Assembly (NCBI GenBank): GCA_938003665.1 | Contig: CALKYI010000468.1 | Location: 1 to 22,342 of the forward strand | Length of the DNA: 22,342 nt | Source: an uncultured Flavobacteriales bacterium | GTDB taxonomy: Bacteria > Bacteroidota > Bacteroidia > Flavobacteriales_D > Sanyastnellaceae | Reading direction: 5' to 3' | Program-made: the position numbers and the translations under genes | The notes under the pieces: model-generated | What the model was told of the DNA's origin: nothing | The model's input: the letters and a program-made list of their open reading frames with translations, nothing else | Database searches by the model: none | Shown: positions 1-8,832 of the stretch, piece after piece | How positions within the stretch are numbered: the first letter of the stretch is position 1 | Layout of the letters: each line of letters starts with the position of its first letter

Positions 1-1811
1 GCCAAGTGCAAGCCTGTTGTCGCAGGCAATCCCTCCCAAGACTTAACCCATTGCCCATTCATGCCATACAAGGCCAAGTGGGCTTCCCCATCGAAGCCCT
101 CGAGTTGAATGGTCGATTGGGCCGGATTGGGGTATACGGCAGGTGCCATGGCAGTCGACGGCTCCTCCACCGTTACCGGATTGGGAGCAATCGCGTCAGA
201 GGGGCGGACCATAAAGAAGTGCGTAAACGTACTCACCGCAATGTTACCGCTCGGGAAATAAGGGTAGTTGCTCCACGTGCCGTTGAAGGAAGGCGCGTCG
301 GATTCAGGATTGGTATCGAAATAACCGACCAATTCCAAGCTTCCCGTTGCCGCACCGCTTAAATCCAACACGCGCAATCCACTCAGGTAGTTGGACTGGT
401 ACATCTTGTCTCCGATGATGTACATATTGTGGTCCACAGATTCGACGGGAGCCTCGAAGAAACCAATGATCTCTGGAGCATCGAGGTCTTCGATGTCCAT
501 GATGTACGTGCGTGTGTTGTTGCCAAAATTGGACTCGTCCAACTCGTCGTTGAAGTAGCAAAAGCGATGAGTTTCACCGACCCAGCCTTGGTGGGTGTAG
601 CCGGATTGGGCATACGACACTTGCGAAATGAGCTGGATGTCGCTTTTGTCCTCGGCATTGACAATGGATATGCCATTGTAACCGTTGAAGCACACCACCA
701 CCTCCTTGCCAGCGTAGTCTTGGTCCGGACCGTTGTACACAATGGGGTGAATGTCGTGGGAATACGCACCATCATACGCACCAACAAGCTCTGGATTCAA
801 TGGATCGCTTAAATCGAGCACGTGCAATCCGCCGTTGAAGGTATTGGTGCCAATCGGGTACGCATACCCTGTTTCCTCGTTGATCATGATGTTGTGGGCG
901 TTCCCAAATCCGCTGTAGTAACCGTCAGAAGAAATGGTCGTCACCTCATCCGTTGACAACCCCATCAAATTGGGCATGTGGACGATTTGCAAGCCATGAT
1001 CGCCCGCTTCGGATACGATGTACGCGTACTCGCCGTATACCTTGATGTCACGCCACAAACTCGGGCTCGTGGCAGTTGGAAGGTTGGCGAAGTACTTCAT
1101 GTCGGTTGGGTCCGTGACGTCGATGAAGGATGTGCCATTGGAACGTCCGAAAATGGCAATCTCACGGCCCGTTTCGTGGTCGACCCAACCCCAGCAGTCA
1201 TTGCCGTTGTCCCCTCCACCGAGGACGCTCAATGATTCTACGTCCATCAATTCCACATTGTCGCACGGGTAACCGCCGGAATTCACCGTTGGGCCCTGGG
1301 GGGCAAGCGTTACGTCGTAGAAGAAATAATAGTAATTGAATTCGTTGTCTCCTTGGATATTGGTCCCCGTAATGGCGCCATAATCTCCAATCTCATAAGG
1401 GTAGTTGATGTCGCTGTTCAGGTCATCGCGCCACAGTTGAGGATCGTTGGACAGGCTGCCCAATCCCACGGACCCCGGTCCCACATCCCATCCGAATTCA
1501 ACGATGCTCTCTCCATCGGGGATGTCTACCACTTCCGTCATCAACACATCACCATCGGGTGAAAACAAGGCCAACGTGCGCGGACCAGCCCCATTGGCAA
1601 ACACCTTCGCCGAAACCAACGTCACCGGTTGGTAGAGCTCGATGATGTTGAAGAAGTTACTGTTGTCGTGGTATTGACCGACCTGAGTTTGGGACAATCC
1701 ACCTGTGGCTGGATCGCCTTCACCTCCTGACAACTCACACGGGAAAGGAGATTGAGCGTTTACAGCAAAAGCAGCGAAAATAGCGGCTGCGAGGGTGAGA
1801 ATAATGCGCAT
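1..1811 (-). CDS. Choice-of-anchor B family secreted protein, partial (C-terminus beyond left edge)
   Basis: An open frame of 603 codons runs from an ATG at 1809-1811 to the window edge with no stop. Residues 1-20 form a Sec signal peptide (basic MR, Ala/Leu/Ile core, cleavage likely after VNAQ). Residues about 40-170 are a beta-rich module of unknown role. From about 185 on, the protein has the repeated beta-propeller-like LVIP pattern of the choice-of-anchor B family, for example FIDVTDPTD, LHVLDLSDP, SHDIHPIVY, THQGW and LRVLDLSG. Near residue 560 the motif VYPNPAQS opens a type A T9SS sorting domain, so the protein is probably exported across the outer membrane and anchored or released. 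Its biochemical role is unknown. Only the last part of the sorting domain is missing. It follows the M49 gene on the same strand, but a terminator lies between them. Identification rests on motif recognition; the family call is fairly safe, the function is not. Confidence 0.85.
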   Translation of the reverse strand, partial: MRIILTLAAAIFAAFAVNAQSPFPCELSGGEGDPATGGLSQTQVGQYHDNSNFFNIIELYQPVTLVSAKVFANGAGPRTLALFSPDGDVLMTEVVDIPDGESIVEFGWDVGPGSVGLGSLSNDPQLWRDDLNSDINYPYEIGDYGAITGTNIQGDNEFNYYYFFYDVTLAPQGPTVNSGGYPCDNVELMDVESLSVLGGGDNGNDCWGWVDHETGREIAIFGRSNGTSFIDVTDPTDMKYFANLPTATSPSLWRDIKVYGEYAYIVSEAGDHGLQIVHMPNLMGLSTDEVTTISSDGYYSGFGNAHNIMINEETGYAYPIGTNTFNGGLHVLDLSDPLNPELVGAYDGAYSHDIHPIVYNGPDQDYAGKEVVVCFNGYNGISIVNAEDKSDIQLISQVSYAQSGYTHQGWVGETHRFCYFNDELDESNFGNNTRTYIMDIEDLDAPEIIGFFEAPVESVDHNMYIIGDKMYQSNYLSGLRVLDLSGAATGSLELVGYFDTNPESDAPSFNGTWSNYPYFPSGNIAVSTFTHFFMVRPSDAIAPNPVTVEEPSTAMAPAVYPNPAQSTIQLEGFDGEAHLALYGMNGQWVKSWEGLPATTGLHL

Positions 1812-1833
1812 GGTTCTTGGTTTCAATCGGATA

Positions 1834-1841
1834 CAAAACAA
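1834..1841 (-). promoter_or_regulatory. Possible Bacteroidota -7 box for the choice-of-anchor B gene
   Basis: On the minus strand the sequence TTGTTTTG matches the Bacteroidota -7 consensus TAnnTTTG at all positions but one. It ends 22 bases before the ATG at 1811, close to the spacing seen at two other start sites in this window. It overlaps the 3' arm of the upstream terminator, which makes the assignment uncertain. I found no convincing -33 element. Confidence 0.35.
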
Positions 1842-1876
1842 CCGACCCGTGCATTTCGTTGCACGGGCCGGTCGTT
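1837..1876 (-). terminator. Hairpin terminator after the M49 peptidase gene
   Basis: Two 17-base arms (1860-1876 and 1837-1853) pair along their whole length with two G-U wobbles around a 6-base loop. On the minus strand the stem begins 4 bases after the M49 TAA stop and runs into TTGTTTTG, a T-rich tail. It is the strongest hairpin I see in the window. The opposite flank is also T-rich, so it could act in both directions. Confidence 0.8.
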
Positions 1877-1880
1877 TTCG

Positions 1881-3989
1881 TTATTCCGCTACGTAATCGT
1901 TATTCAACGGAAGGAATCCGTAGTTCTGGCTGTAATTCAGCATTTGAGTAGCAAAGTCATCTGGATAGACCAATTTGACATCCCCAATCATGCCGTCTTC
2001 CACGTACATGGCCTGCATTTCAGGATTGATGAATCCGCCGTATGGGGCGATACCGAGTGCTTCCGAGCGGGTTAGCACTTCTTCGTGGATGGCTTGGTCT
2101 ACCTTGACGCCATACCCTTCTACCAAAGCCTTGGCCGCTTCATAGTCACCTTGTGACTTGATGCGCTGCACTTCCCGCAACAGCTCTCCGAACAAGCCGC
2201 GCAAGACTTCGTAGTCCTTGATATCAAGGAACGTCTTTCCGTCGCGCTCCACCTTGACAATGGCGCCGCTTTCTTTCGCGCGCTCAAAGCACCAGTGGCT
2301 GATCCACGCACGGTTGCGCATGTGCGCTTCCTCGATGTCCGCGCCTTGTTCCAAACGACGCAATTGAAGCATCATGCCGTTTCGAATGTAGCTGTCGTAT
2401 TCAGACTTGCCGGTCTCGAGGGTCTTCATCAATCCGAGTTCAACCATCTTCTCGTCCAGCATAAAGTACAAGGCCACCAAATCCGCACGGCCTTCCTCCA
2501 AGGTGGAGCTGTACTCTTTGATGGTCTGCTTAGGCTCACCCACTCCATCTTCCAGTTTTCCAGAAGCGTGACCGATAACCTCGTGCATCGCCGTGTGCAA
2601 CTTTCCGGCCAATGCGCCATGGCTTTCAGCACGAGCGACCTCGACGTCGTCGTGTGCAAACTCAGCTAGCAATCCACCGCCGCTCGCCTTGTCGTAAGCG
2701 CTCACGATGTTGCCCAAACTCACGGATTTGGAACCGTGAACCACACGGATCCAATTCGAATTTGGCAAGTTCACCCCGATGGGCGTGCTGGGTGACGCGT
2801 CACCGGCTTCACCGGCTACGTTCACAACGTTGTACGTGATGCCGACCACCTCTTCTTTTTTGTGGGCGTCCATGAACGGCATGTGGTCTTCGAACCATTG
2901 CGCATTGTCCATGAGGACTTTCATGCGCTCACTGGCGTCGAAGTCCTTGATTTGTACGATGGTCTCGTAGCTACCGGTGTACCCCAATGGGTCGTTGTAC
3001 ACCTCGACGAATCCGTTGATGTAGTCCACATCGCCTTCGGTGTCTTGCACCCAGTTGATGTTGTACAACTGCCACTTCTCCAGGTCACCTGTTTCATAGT
3101 AGGCGATGAGGTTGCGCAGCGCAGCAGCTTGCTTATCGTTTTCAGCGTATTGCGACGCTTGATTGAGCCAGAAGACCACTTGCTCCAAGGCTTCTCCATA
3201 GAGACCTCCAACACGGTAAGCCTGCTCTTCAATTTCACCAGCCGCGTTTTTGACCAAACGAGAATTCAAACTGTACTCCACCGGCGTTCGGGTGCCTTCG
3301 TCGACAATGCTTGCCAAGTAGGCTTGTGCCTCCTCTGTGCTCACGTCAGGAGCGTAGAAATTCACAGCAGAGGCCTCTACCAATCCCTTGGTGGCATCTT
3401 GCTCCACTTTTTTCGCTTCCACCGTTGGATCAAAGATGACCGCCATCAGTTCATCTGACACCTCAGCACCAACCGCTTCGACCAACTCGGTAAAGTAGGC
3501 TTGAGAAAACTCGGGCATGATCTTGGTGTTCGCATAGTGGTGGTGGATGCCGTTGGAGAACCAAATGCGCTTCAAATACGTCTCGAAGCGATTCCATCCT
3601 TTCGTCGACTTGTCACCCGCGAAACCTGTATAAATGGTCTCGAGCAAGTGACGGATGCGCAAGTTATACCGGTTGTTCTGGTCGTACATCATGTCCCGAC
3701 CGCTCAGGCCCGCTTGGTTCAAGCAGTAGACCAACGCCCGTTGCTTGGGGGAAAGTTGGTCCCATCCGGGCACTTGGTACCGAATCATCTTGAGGTCTGC
3801 GAATTGCTCGGTTTGCCACACGAATCCGCTGGCGTCCGGCTCACTCGCTCCCTTTTCGGTTGCGACGCTTGGCGCCCAGTCATCTGAAACTGCGCCGTCA
3901 TTGGATCCGCTGCCGTCTCCACAGCCAATCAAAGCCAAGGATGCTGCAGCGAAAACAATCGCTGATTGGGTAAATAATTTTAAGGACAT
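1881..3989 (-). CDS. Dipeptidyl peptidase III (M49 family), lipoprotein
   Basis: This is a 702-residue protein, a normal length for M49 peptidases, which remove dipeptides from the N-terminus of oligopeptides using zinc. The M49 signature is visible: HEVIGH at residues 469-474 (two zinc-binding His and the catalytic Glu) and EEGRAD at 498-503, which supplies the third zinc ligand. The N-terminus has a hydrophobic stretch ending in LALIGC, a lipobox with Cys at about residue 23, followed by an acidic, Gly/Ser-rich linker. The enzyme is therefore probably lipid-anchored in the cell envelope, unlike the cytosolic eukaryotic enzymes. The ATG at 3987-3989 is the only start that keeps the full signal peptide. 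The gene is divergent from the LptF gene, with 55 bases between them. Likely role: trimming peptides taken up as nutrients or derived from envelope proteins. Substrates cannot be read from sequence. Confidence 0.93.
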   Translation of the reverse strand: MSLKLFTQSAIVFAAASLALIGCGDGSGSNDGAVSDDWAPSVATEKGASEPDASGFVWQTEQFADLKMIRYQVPGWDQLSPKQRALVYCLNQAGLSGRDMMYDQNNRYNLRIRHLLETIYTGFAGDKSTKGWNRFETYLKRIWFSNGIHHHYANTKIMPEFSQAYFTELVEAVGAEVSDELMAVIFDPTVEAKKVEQDATKGLVEASAVNFYAPDVSTEEAQAYLASIVDEGTRTPVEYSLNSRLVKNAAGEIEEQAYRVGGLYGEALEQVVFWLNQASQYAENDKQAAALRNLIAYYETGDLEKWQLYNINWVQDTEGDVDYINGFVEVYNDPLGYTGSYETIVQIKDFDASERMKVLMDNAQWFEDHMPFMDAHKKEEVVGITYNVVNVAGEAGDASPSTPIGVNLPNSNWIRVVHGSKSVSLGNIVSAYDKASGGGLLAEFAHDDVEVARAESHGALAGKLHTAMHEVIGHASGKLEDGVGEPKQTIKEYSSTLEEGRADLVALYFMLDEKMVELGLMKTLETGKSEYDSYIRNGMMLQLRRLEQGADIEEAHMRNRAWISHWCFERAKESGAIVKVERDGKTFLDIKDYEVLRGLFGELLREVQRIKSQGDYEAAKALVEGYGVKVDQAIHEEVLTRSEALGIAPYGGFINPEMQAMYVEDGMIGDVKLVYPDDFATQMLNYSQNYGFLPLNNDYVAE

Positions 3990-4032
3990 GGCTGCGTTGT
4001 TATCTGGTTAGCGACGGCAAGTTACAGCATCC

Positions 4033-4040
4033 TATCTTTG
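4033..4040 (+). promoter_or_regulatory. Bacteroidota -7 box (TATCTTTG) for the LptF operon
   Basis: TATCTTTG matches TAnnTTTG exactly and lies in the 55-base divergent gap. It ends only 4 bases before the GTG at 4045, so transcription starting the usual few bases downstream would begin at or very near the start codon. No good -33 element is visible at the expected spacing. Confidence 0.5.
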
Positions 4041-4044
4041 AAAC

Positions 4045-5442
4045 GTGAGACGATTCGCGAGCCTCTTGTTGCGGTCATTTTTGGCACCCTTTGCCGTCAC
4101 CATGCCCGTGGCGTTGTTCATCTTGGATATGCAATTCTTGTGGGTTTACGCCGATGACTTGATTGGCAAAGGACTGGCACCCTGGGTCATCGCAGAGCTG
4201 ATGATTTACGCATCAGCGCGGCTGGTAAACCTCGCCCTTCCCCTGGCCATCCTCGTAGCCTCCATCATGGCCTTTGGTTCGCTAGCCGAACGGAATGAAC
4301 TCACTGCCCTCAAATCTGCGGGGCTTTCGGTGTTCCGCATTTTTCGGCCATTGATCGTCACCATGCTCTTGATTTCAATGGGGGCCTTTTGGTTCTCCAA
4401 CGCCGCATGGCCGGTTGCGAACCTCAAATTTCGTGCGTTGCTTTTCTCGGTCACGCAAAAAAAACCAACCTTGAATCTTGTCCCCGGAGCATTTTACAAC
4501 GGCATCGAAGGGTTTGCGATCCGCATCGAAAGCAAGGAAGAGGACGGTACCTTGAATGATGTACTCATCCATGACCACCGCGAGGGAGAAACCGGCGTTT
4601 CACGCGTGATTCGCGCTGAGCAGGGCACGATGGTCCAGCAAGGCAACCGCCTCACCATTGCGTTGAACAACGGCTTCAGTTACGAGGAGGACCTTGAGCA
4701 ATCCAAGCGCCGAAAAGAACGCCTTCACCCCCACATCGCTTCATCGTTTGAACGGCAAGAGTTCGAAATTGACCTCGCTTCGCTGGACTTCAGCAAGGCC
4801 GATGAAGGCCTCTTCAAACGCGCCCACGAGATGATGACCGTGGCGCAACTGGGCATGGCGATGGATTCCCTGCGGGGACTTGTCGACCAACGCCTGGAGG
4901 AAGTTGAATTGTACGGTGGACGTCAAACGGTGTTGTTGCGGGATACTGTCACCGCGGTTGGCGCAGCCGAGGCAACGGGTCCGCTATGGACGGTGTTATC
5001 ACCCACCGAGCGACGCATGGCCTTTGATGGCGCACGCAGCTTAGCCCGCAACACCCGACAAGGAATAGCCAATGGCATTGAAAACGCAGACACACGGGTT
5101 CGAGCCATGAACCGGCACGCCATCGAATGGCACCGGAAATTCTTTTTGGCACTGAGTTGTGTGTTGCTGTTTTTCATCGGCGCACCCCTCGGAGCGATCA
5201 TACGGAAAGGCGGCTTGGGCATGCCAACGGTTCTTGCCATTGGGATTTTTCTTGCCTTTTACATCTTGTCCATGATCGGTGAGCAGATGGTCAAAGCGGG
5301 AACGGTGACACCCGCATTCGGCATGTGGATGAGCTCGCTCGCACTGCTCCCCTTTGCGATCTACTTTACACGGCAGGCCATGCGGGATGCGCAAGCGTTC
5401 CAAATCAATTGGCCGGTTCACTTCTTCCGAAAATCCAACTGA
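4045..5442 (+). CDS. LptF/LptG family permease (lipopolysaccharide export)
   Basis: This 465-residue protein has the LptF/LptG (YjgP/YjgQ) layout. Transmembrane segments lie at about 13-35, 50-80 and 99-121, a large soluble periplasmic beta-jellyroll at about 122-365, and three more membrane segments at about 366-385, 393-415 and 424-445. The N-terminal stretch RSFLAPFAVTMPVALFILDM and the following DDLIGKGL are typical of Bacteroidota members. In the family, two such permeases with the LptB ATPase extract LPS from the inner membrane and pass it to the Lpt bridge. The start is the GTG at 4045: an in-frame TGA at 4039 excludes anything earlier, and starting at the ATG at 4099 would cut the first membrane helix. 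Two glycosyltransferases follow within 3 bases, which fits a surface-glycan operon. I cannot tell LptF from LptG, so no symbol is given. Confidence 0.9.
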   Translation: MRRFASLLLRSFLAPFAVTMPVALFILDMQFLWVYADDLIGKGLAPWVIAELMIYASARLVNLALPLAILVASIMAFGSLAERNELTALKSAGLSVFRIFRPLIVTMLLISMGAFWFSNAAWPVANLKFRALLFSVTQKKPTLNLVPGAFYNGIEGFAIRIESKEEDGTLNDVLIHDHREGETGVSRVIRAEQGTMVQQGNRLTIALNNGFSYEEDLEQSKRRKERLHPHIASSFERQEFEIDLASLDFSKADEGLFKRAHEMMTVAQLGMAMDSLRGLVDQRLEEVELYGGRQTVLLRDTVTAVGAAEATGPLWTVLSPTERRMAFDGARSLARNTRQGIANGIENADTRVRAMNRHAIEWHRKFFLALSCVLLFFIGAPLGAIIRKGGLGMPTVLAIGIFLAFYILSMIGEQMVKAGTVTPAFGMWMSSLALLPFAIYFTRQAMRDAQAFQINWPVHFFRKSN

Positions 5443-5445
5443 GGC

Positions 5446-6642
5446 ATGCGCATTCTTCAACTCTGCCACAAACCCCCACGTCCGAGCAAGGACGGAGGAT
5501 GCAGGGCCATGGATGCCATGACCCGCGGGCTGCTGGCCGACGGTCATGAGGTGAAACTGCTCTCCATAGCTACGGAGAAGCATCCCTGGTGTGCCGAGGA
5601 AGTGGAACCCAAATACATCGAGCAAACAGGCATTGAAACGGTTCACCTGGATACGCGGGTCAATCGCGTGGACGCTTTCGCCAATCTACTGACAGGCGAC
5701 AGCTACAACATCAGCCGTTTCCACGCGCCCGAATTTGAACAGTTGCTGGTGCACGTGCTGCAGCGCCAAGTATTCGACCTGGTGATTTTCGAGAGCTTGT
5801 TCACCGCCCCGTACCTGCCCCTTGTGCGGCAGTACTGCGATGGCCCCATGGTCCTGCGGGCCCACAACGTTGAGCACCGCATTTGGGAATTGATGGCCAC
5901 TGAAACCGAGGCATTCACCAAGCGCATGTACCTACAGCACCTAGCCGAACGCTTGAAATCCTACGAGGTCAACGCGCTGCATGATTTCGATGCCATTGCC
6001 GCCATTTCGGCGAAGGATCAGGCGGACTTCAAGGCATTGGGGTGCTCCTGTCCGGTATTTACATTGCCCTTTGGACTTGACCAGGAAGAATTGCCTCCAG
6101 CAACACCGGGGCCTATTGATCATGTATTTCACATCGGGGCGATGGACTGGGATCCCAACGTACAGGGCGTTCAGTGGTTCTTGGACCAGGTGTGGCCCAC
6201 TGTGCTGCGCGAACTCCCTGAAGCCCAATTGAAACTCGCGGGACGGAAATTCAACGACCAATTGGACGTGCACCGCACCAACACGACCGTCTTGGGAGAG
6301 GTCCCAAACGCTTGGGACGTCCTCTGCGATTCGGGCATCATGGTCATCCCTCTGCGTTCGGGCAGCGGGATGCGCATCAAGGCGATTGAGGCCATGGCGG
6401 CCGGACGCCCTGTGGTCTCCACGTCCCTCGGAATGGAAGGCATCCATGGTGAAAACGGAACGCACTTCTTCATCGCAGATGACGCAAGTTCTTTTGCGCA
6501 ACGCATCATCGATTTGCATCATAACCAGCGACAAGCACAGGAAATGGGAGAAGCAGCGCGCGCGTTCATCGAGGCTGAATTTTCCAATCAAGCCCTGACC
6601 CAGTCGCTCGTCCACTCCATCCAACGCATCTTTGACCTGTGA
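5446..6642 (+). CDS. Glycosyltransferase, GT-B fold (GT4-like)
   Basis: This 398-residue protein starts 3 bases after the permease stop. The N-terminal Rossmann half opens with MRILQLCHKPPRPSKDGG, a glycine-containing acceptor-side loop typical of GT4 enzymes. The C-terminal half carries the donor-binding pattern: HIGAMDWDPNVQGVQWF (about 226-242), LAGRKF, VPLRSGSG-like IPLRSGSGMRIKAIEAMAAG (the E-x7-E-type region, about 302-321) and then PVVST. It has no signal peptide or membrane helix, so it probably acts at the cytoplasmic face on a lipid-linked sugar or other acceptor. Donor and acceptor cannot be predicted. Its stop overlaps the start of the next glycosyltransferase by 4 bases (GTGA), suggesting translational coupling. 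Confidence 0.88.
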   Translation: MRILQLCHKPPRPSKDGGCRAMDAMTRGLLADGHEVKLLSIATEKHPWCAEEVEPKYIEQTGIETVHLDTRVNRVDAFANLLTGDSYNISRFHAPEFEQLLVHVLQRQVFDLVIFESLFTAPYLPLVRQYCDGPMVLRAHNVEHRIWELMATETEAFTKRMYLQHLAERLKSYEVNALHDFDAIAAISAKDQADFKALGCSCPVFTLPFGLDQEELPPATPGPIDHVFHIGAMDWDPNVQGVQWFLDQVWPTVLRELPEAQLKLAGRKFNDQLDVHRTNTTVLGEVPNAWDVLCDSGIMVIPLRSGSGMRIKAIEAMAAGRPVVSTSLGMEGIHGENGTHFFIADDASSFAQRIIDLHHNQRQAQEMGEAARAFIEAEFSNQALTQSLVHSIQRIFDL

Positions 6643-7871
6643 AAATTCTCGTGCTCACGTCGAGGCTGCCCTGGCCACTGGATAAGGGAGATAAGCTGCG
6701 TGCTTACCACCAGATGCGGGAATTGGCCAAAACCCATGATGTGTATTTGTTCTGCCTGACCTCGGGCAAGGAATCCCTCACCGACAGCGAGAACACACCG
6801 CTGAGCAGCATCACAAAAGGCCTCTTGGTCCACCGCATGAGTGCGGCGAAACGGTTCTTGAGGCTTGCAATGGCTCCATTCAGTGCGCGACCGTTCCAAG
6901 TGCACTGGTTTTACCAGCGTTCGGCGAAACGCAAGCTGGATCAATACATCGCGGACATTCAGCCCGACATCATCTATTGCCAATTGGTCCGCATGGCGAC
7001 CTACGTACAGCATATGCACCACATTCCGAAGGTCATCGACTACATGGATGCGCTGAGTGCTGGAATCGCACGTCAATCGCGACTCGCTCCACTGCCTTTG
7101 AGGTGGTTGTACCGGATTGAATACCGCCGTCTCAAGGGCTTTGAATCGACCGTATTCGACTACTTCGACGGCAAAACCATCATCAGCGGCGCCGATCGAA
7201 AGCTTATTCAACACGCCGAGAATCACCACATCAACGTCGTACCGAACGGCATTGACACCGAATTTATCAGCCGGATTCACTTTGCTGATGATCCGCAGGA
7301 AGAACGCGTATTGCTGTTCTCTGGTAACATGAGCTACCCACCCAACGTGGACGCGGCGAAACAACTGGTCAACGATGTCCTTCCCCATGTTCACACCCCC
7401 GGCGTCAAGGTGGTCATCGCGGGTACCGATCCGGCCCCGGAAGTGCGCGCCCTAGCTAAAGAAAATGTTGAAGTCACCGGCTGGATGGAGGACATTCGCA
7501 GCGCATACGCATCGGCGACGCTTTTCGTCGCCCCGTTGCGCATTGGCACAGGGCAGCAAAACAAAATCCTCGAAGCCATGGCCATGCAGCTTCCGTGCGT
7601 CACGACTCAACATGTCGCCAGCGGTTTTCCTGCATTGGACACCACCGTGCCATTGCACGTCGCCAACTCGCCGGAAGGATTGGCGCGCCACGTTGACCGT
7701 TTATTGAACGACACCAAGGAGGCTCAGTCAGCAGGAAGTTTGTCACGTGAATGGGTTGAAAAACACTGTGCTTGGCAGGCCTCGACGGAAAAACTTACCG
7801 ATACATTCGTACATTCAATGTCCCACGAAACGGATTCTTCGGTATGGCCCACTCAGACCCCAGCCTCCTAG
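6639..7871 (+). CDS. Glycosyltransferase, GT-B fold, resembling the EpsH/PEP-CTERM-associated Stp1-like group
   Basis: This is a 410-residue GT-B protein starting with GTG inside the stop of the preceding gene. The N-terminus MKILVLTSRLPWPLDKGDKL matches the pattern of the Stp1-like sugar transferase group, where the DKGDK loop is characteristic. The C-terminal half has LFSGNMSYPPNVDAAK (about 227-242), VVIAGTDPAPEV, VTGWMEDIRSAYASA and PLRIGTGQQNKILEAMAMQL, the last being the donor-binding E-x7-E region. It has no exosortase or PEP-CTERM neighbours here, so the group name is only a similarity. It probably adds a second sugar in the same pathway as its upstream partner. The 3' end overlaps the next gene by 28 bases. 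Confidence 0.87.
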   Translation: MKILVLTSRLPWPLDKGDKLRAYHQMRELAKTHDVYLFCLTSGKESLTDSENTPLSSITKGLLVHRMSAAKRFLRLAMAPFSARPFQVHWFYQRSAKRKLDQYIADIQPDIIYCQLVRMATYVQHMHHIPKVIDYMDALSAGIARQSRLAPLPLRWLYRIEYRRLKGFESTVFDYFDGKTIISGADRKLIQHAENHHINVVPNGIDTEFISRIHFADDPQEERVLLFSGNMSYPPNVDAAKQLVNDVLPHVHTPGVKVVIAGTDPAPEVRALAKENVEVTGWMEDIRSAYASATLFVAPLRIGTGQQNKILEAMAMQLPCVTTQHVASGFPALDTTVPLHVANSPEGLARHVDRLLNDTKEAQSAGSLSREWVEKHCAWQASTEKLTDTFVHSMSHETDSSVWPTQTPAS

Positions 7872-8815
7872 CAGGCATCCCCACCCTCGACATTCGCGCT
7901 TTCATCCATGGTGATGAACAGGAGAAGGCAGCTTTTGCCGCAGCCCTCGGTGAGGCGTACGAAACCATTGGTTTTGCCGCCATCCACGGGCACGGCATAT
8001 CGGATGACTTGATTGCGCGCCTTTACAGTGAATCTGAAGGGTTTTTTGCCCTGCCTGCTGAAGCGAAACGCAAGTACGCACGTCCGGAAGCGAACAACCA
8101 GCGAGGATTTGTATCGATGGGCATTGAACACGCAAAGGATAGTGAGGCGGCAGATTTGAAGGAGTTCTGGCAGGTGGGACAACCCCATCCGCCCACCAAC
8201 CACGATCCAAAGCATTTTCCAAGCAACGATGAGGTGGCCGAATGCCCGGCGTTTCAACAGACTGCCGTCGCGACATTCGAAGCGCTTGAATCACTCGGAC
8301 AGACCATGCTGCGTGCCATCGCCATTCACCTTGGCGTGGATGAATTCTACTTCGATGATTGGGTCAAAGGGGGCAATTCCATTCTTCGGGCCATTCACTA
8401 CCCACCCATCACCGCAGAACCCGATTCGGCGGTCCGAGCCGGGCAGCATGAGGACATCAACTTGATCACCTTGCTCGTGGGTGCATCCGCCTCGGGATTG
8501 GAGGTGCTCAGGCATGACAATGCGTGGATTCCCATCACAGCCTTACCCGAGCACATCGTGGTCAATGTGGGCGACATGCTCCAGCGGTTGACGAACCACC
8601 GATTGAAGTCAACCACGCACCGTGTTGTGAATCCACCGCGCTCGGAATGGAGCAAGCCTCGATTCTCCATGCCGTTCTTCTGCCACCCAAAGCCGGACAT
8701 GCGGCTTGATGCTATGCCCCACTTGGTGGAAGCGGGAACGGACCCCGTTGATCCGCCCATCAGCGCAGGTGAATACCTCGAACAGCGCCTGCGCGAAATT
8801 GGCTTGGCCAAGTAA
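7844..8815 (+). CDS. 2-oxoglutarate/Fe(II)-dependent oxygenase, isopenicillin N synthase-like family
   Basis: This 323-residue protein has the plant-type DIOX_N domain (about residues 8-110, beginning GIPTLDIRAF) followed by the 2OG-Fe(II) oxygenase core. The metal triad is visible as HED (His202, Asp204) and the distal His259 in STTHRVV. The 2-oxoglutarate-binding RxS is Arg273-Ser275 in RFSMPFF. All key residues are present, so it should be an active oxygenase; the substrate is unknown and could be a small metabolite. I chose the ATG at 7844 because the conserved start of the domain follows 10 residues later. The frame is open farther upstream to 7772, but this would add residues the family lacks and lengthen the overlap with the glycosyltransferase. 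With the chosen start the overlap is 28 bases. It is the last gene of the 4045-8815 operon. Confidence 0.88.
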   Translation: MAHSDPSLLAGIPTLDIRAFIHGDEQEKAAFAAALGEAYETIGFAAIHGHGISDDLIARLYSESEGFFALPAEAKRKYARPEANNQRGFVSMGIEHAKDSEAADLKEFWQVGQPHPPTNHDPKHFPSNDEVAECPAFQQTAVATFEALESLGQTMLRAIAIHLGVDEFYFDDWVKGGNSILRAIHYPPITAEPDSAVRAGQHEDINLITLLVGASASGLEVLRHDNAWIPITALPEHIVVNVGDMLQRLTNHRLKSTTHRVVNPPRSEWSKPRFSMPFFCHPKPDMRLDAMPHLVEAGTDPVDPPISAGEYLEQRLREIGLAK

Positions 8816-8832
8816 GCCGTTTAACGCCCGTT

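Noticed and set aside
2862..3458. 198-codon open frame on the plus strand
   Set aside because: It lies fully opposite the M49 peptidase gene and shows no family motif; it is a shadow of codon bias.
5041..7394. Several long minus-strand open frames opposite the permease and glycosyltransferases
   Set aside because: They are antisense to genes with clear domain motifs, and their translations are His/Arg/Val-rich low-meaning sequence.
7772..7843. Longer start for the oxygenase
   Set aside because: The added 24 residues repeat no family pattern and come from the out-of-frame overlap with the glycosyltransferase gene.
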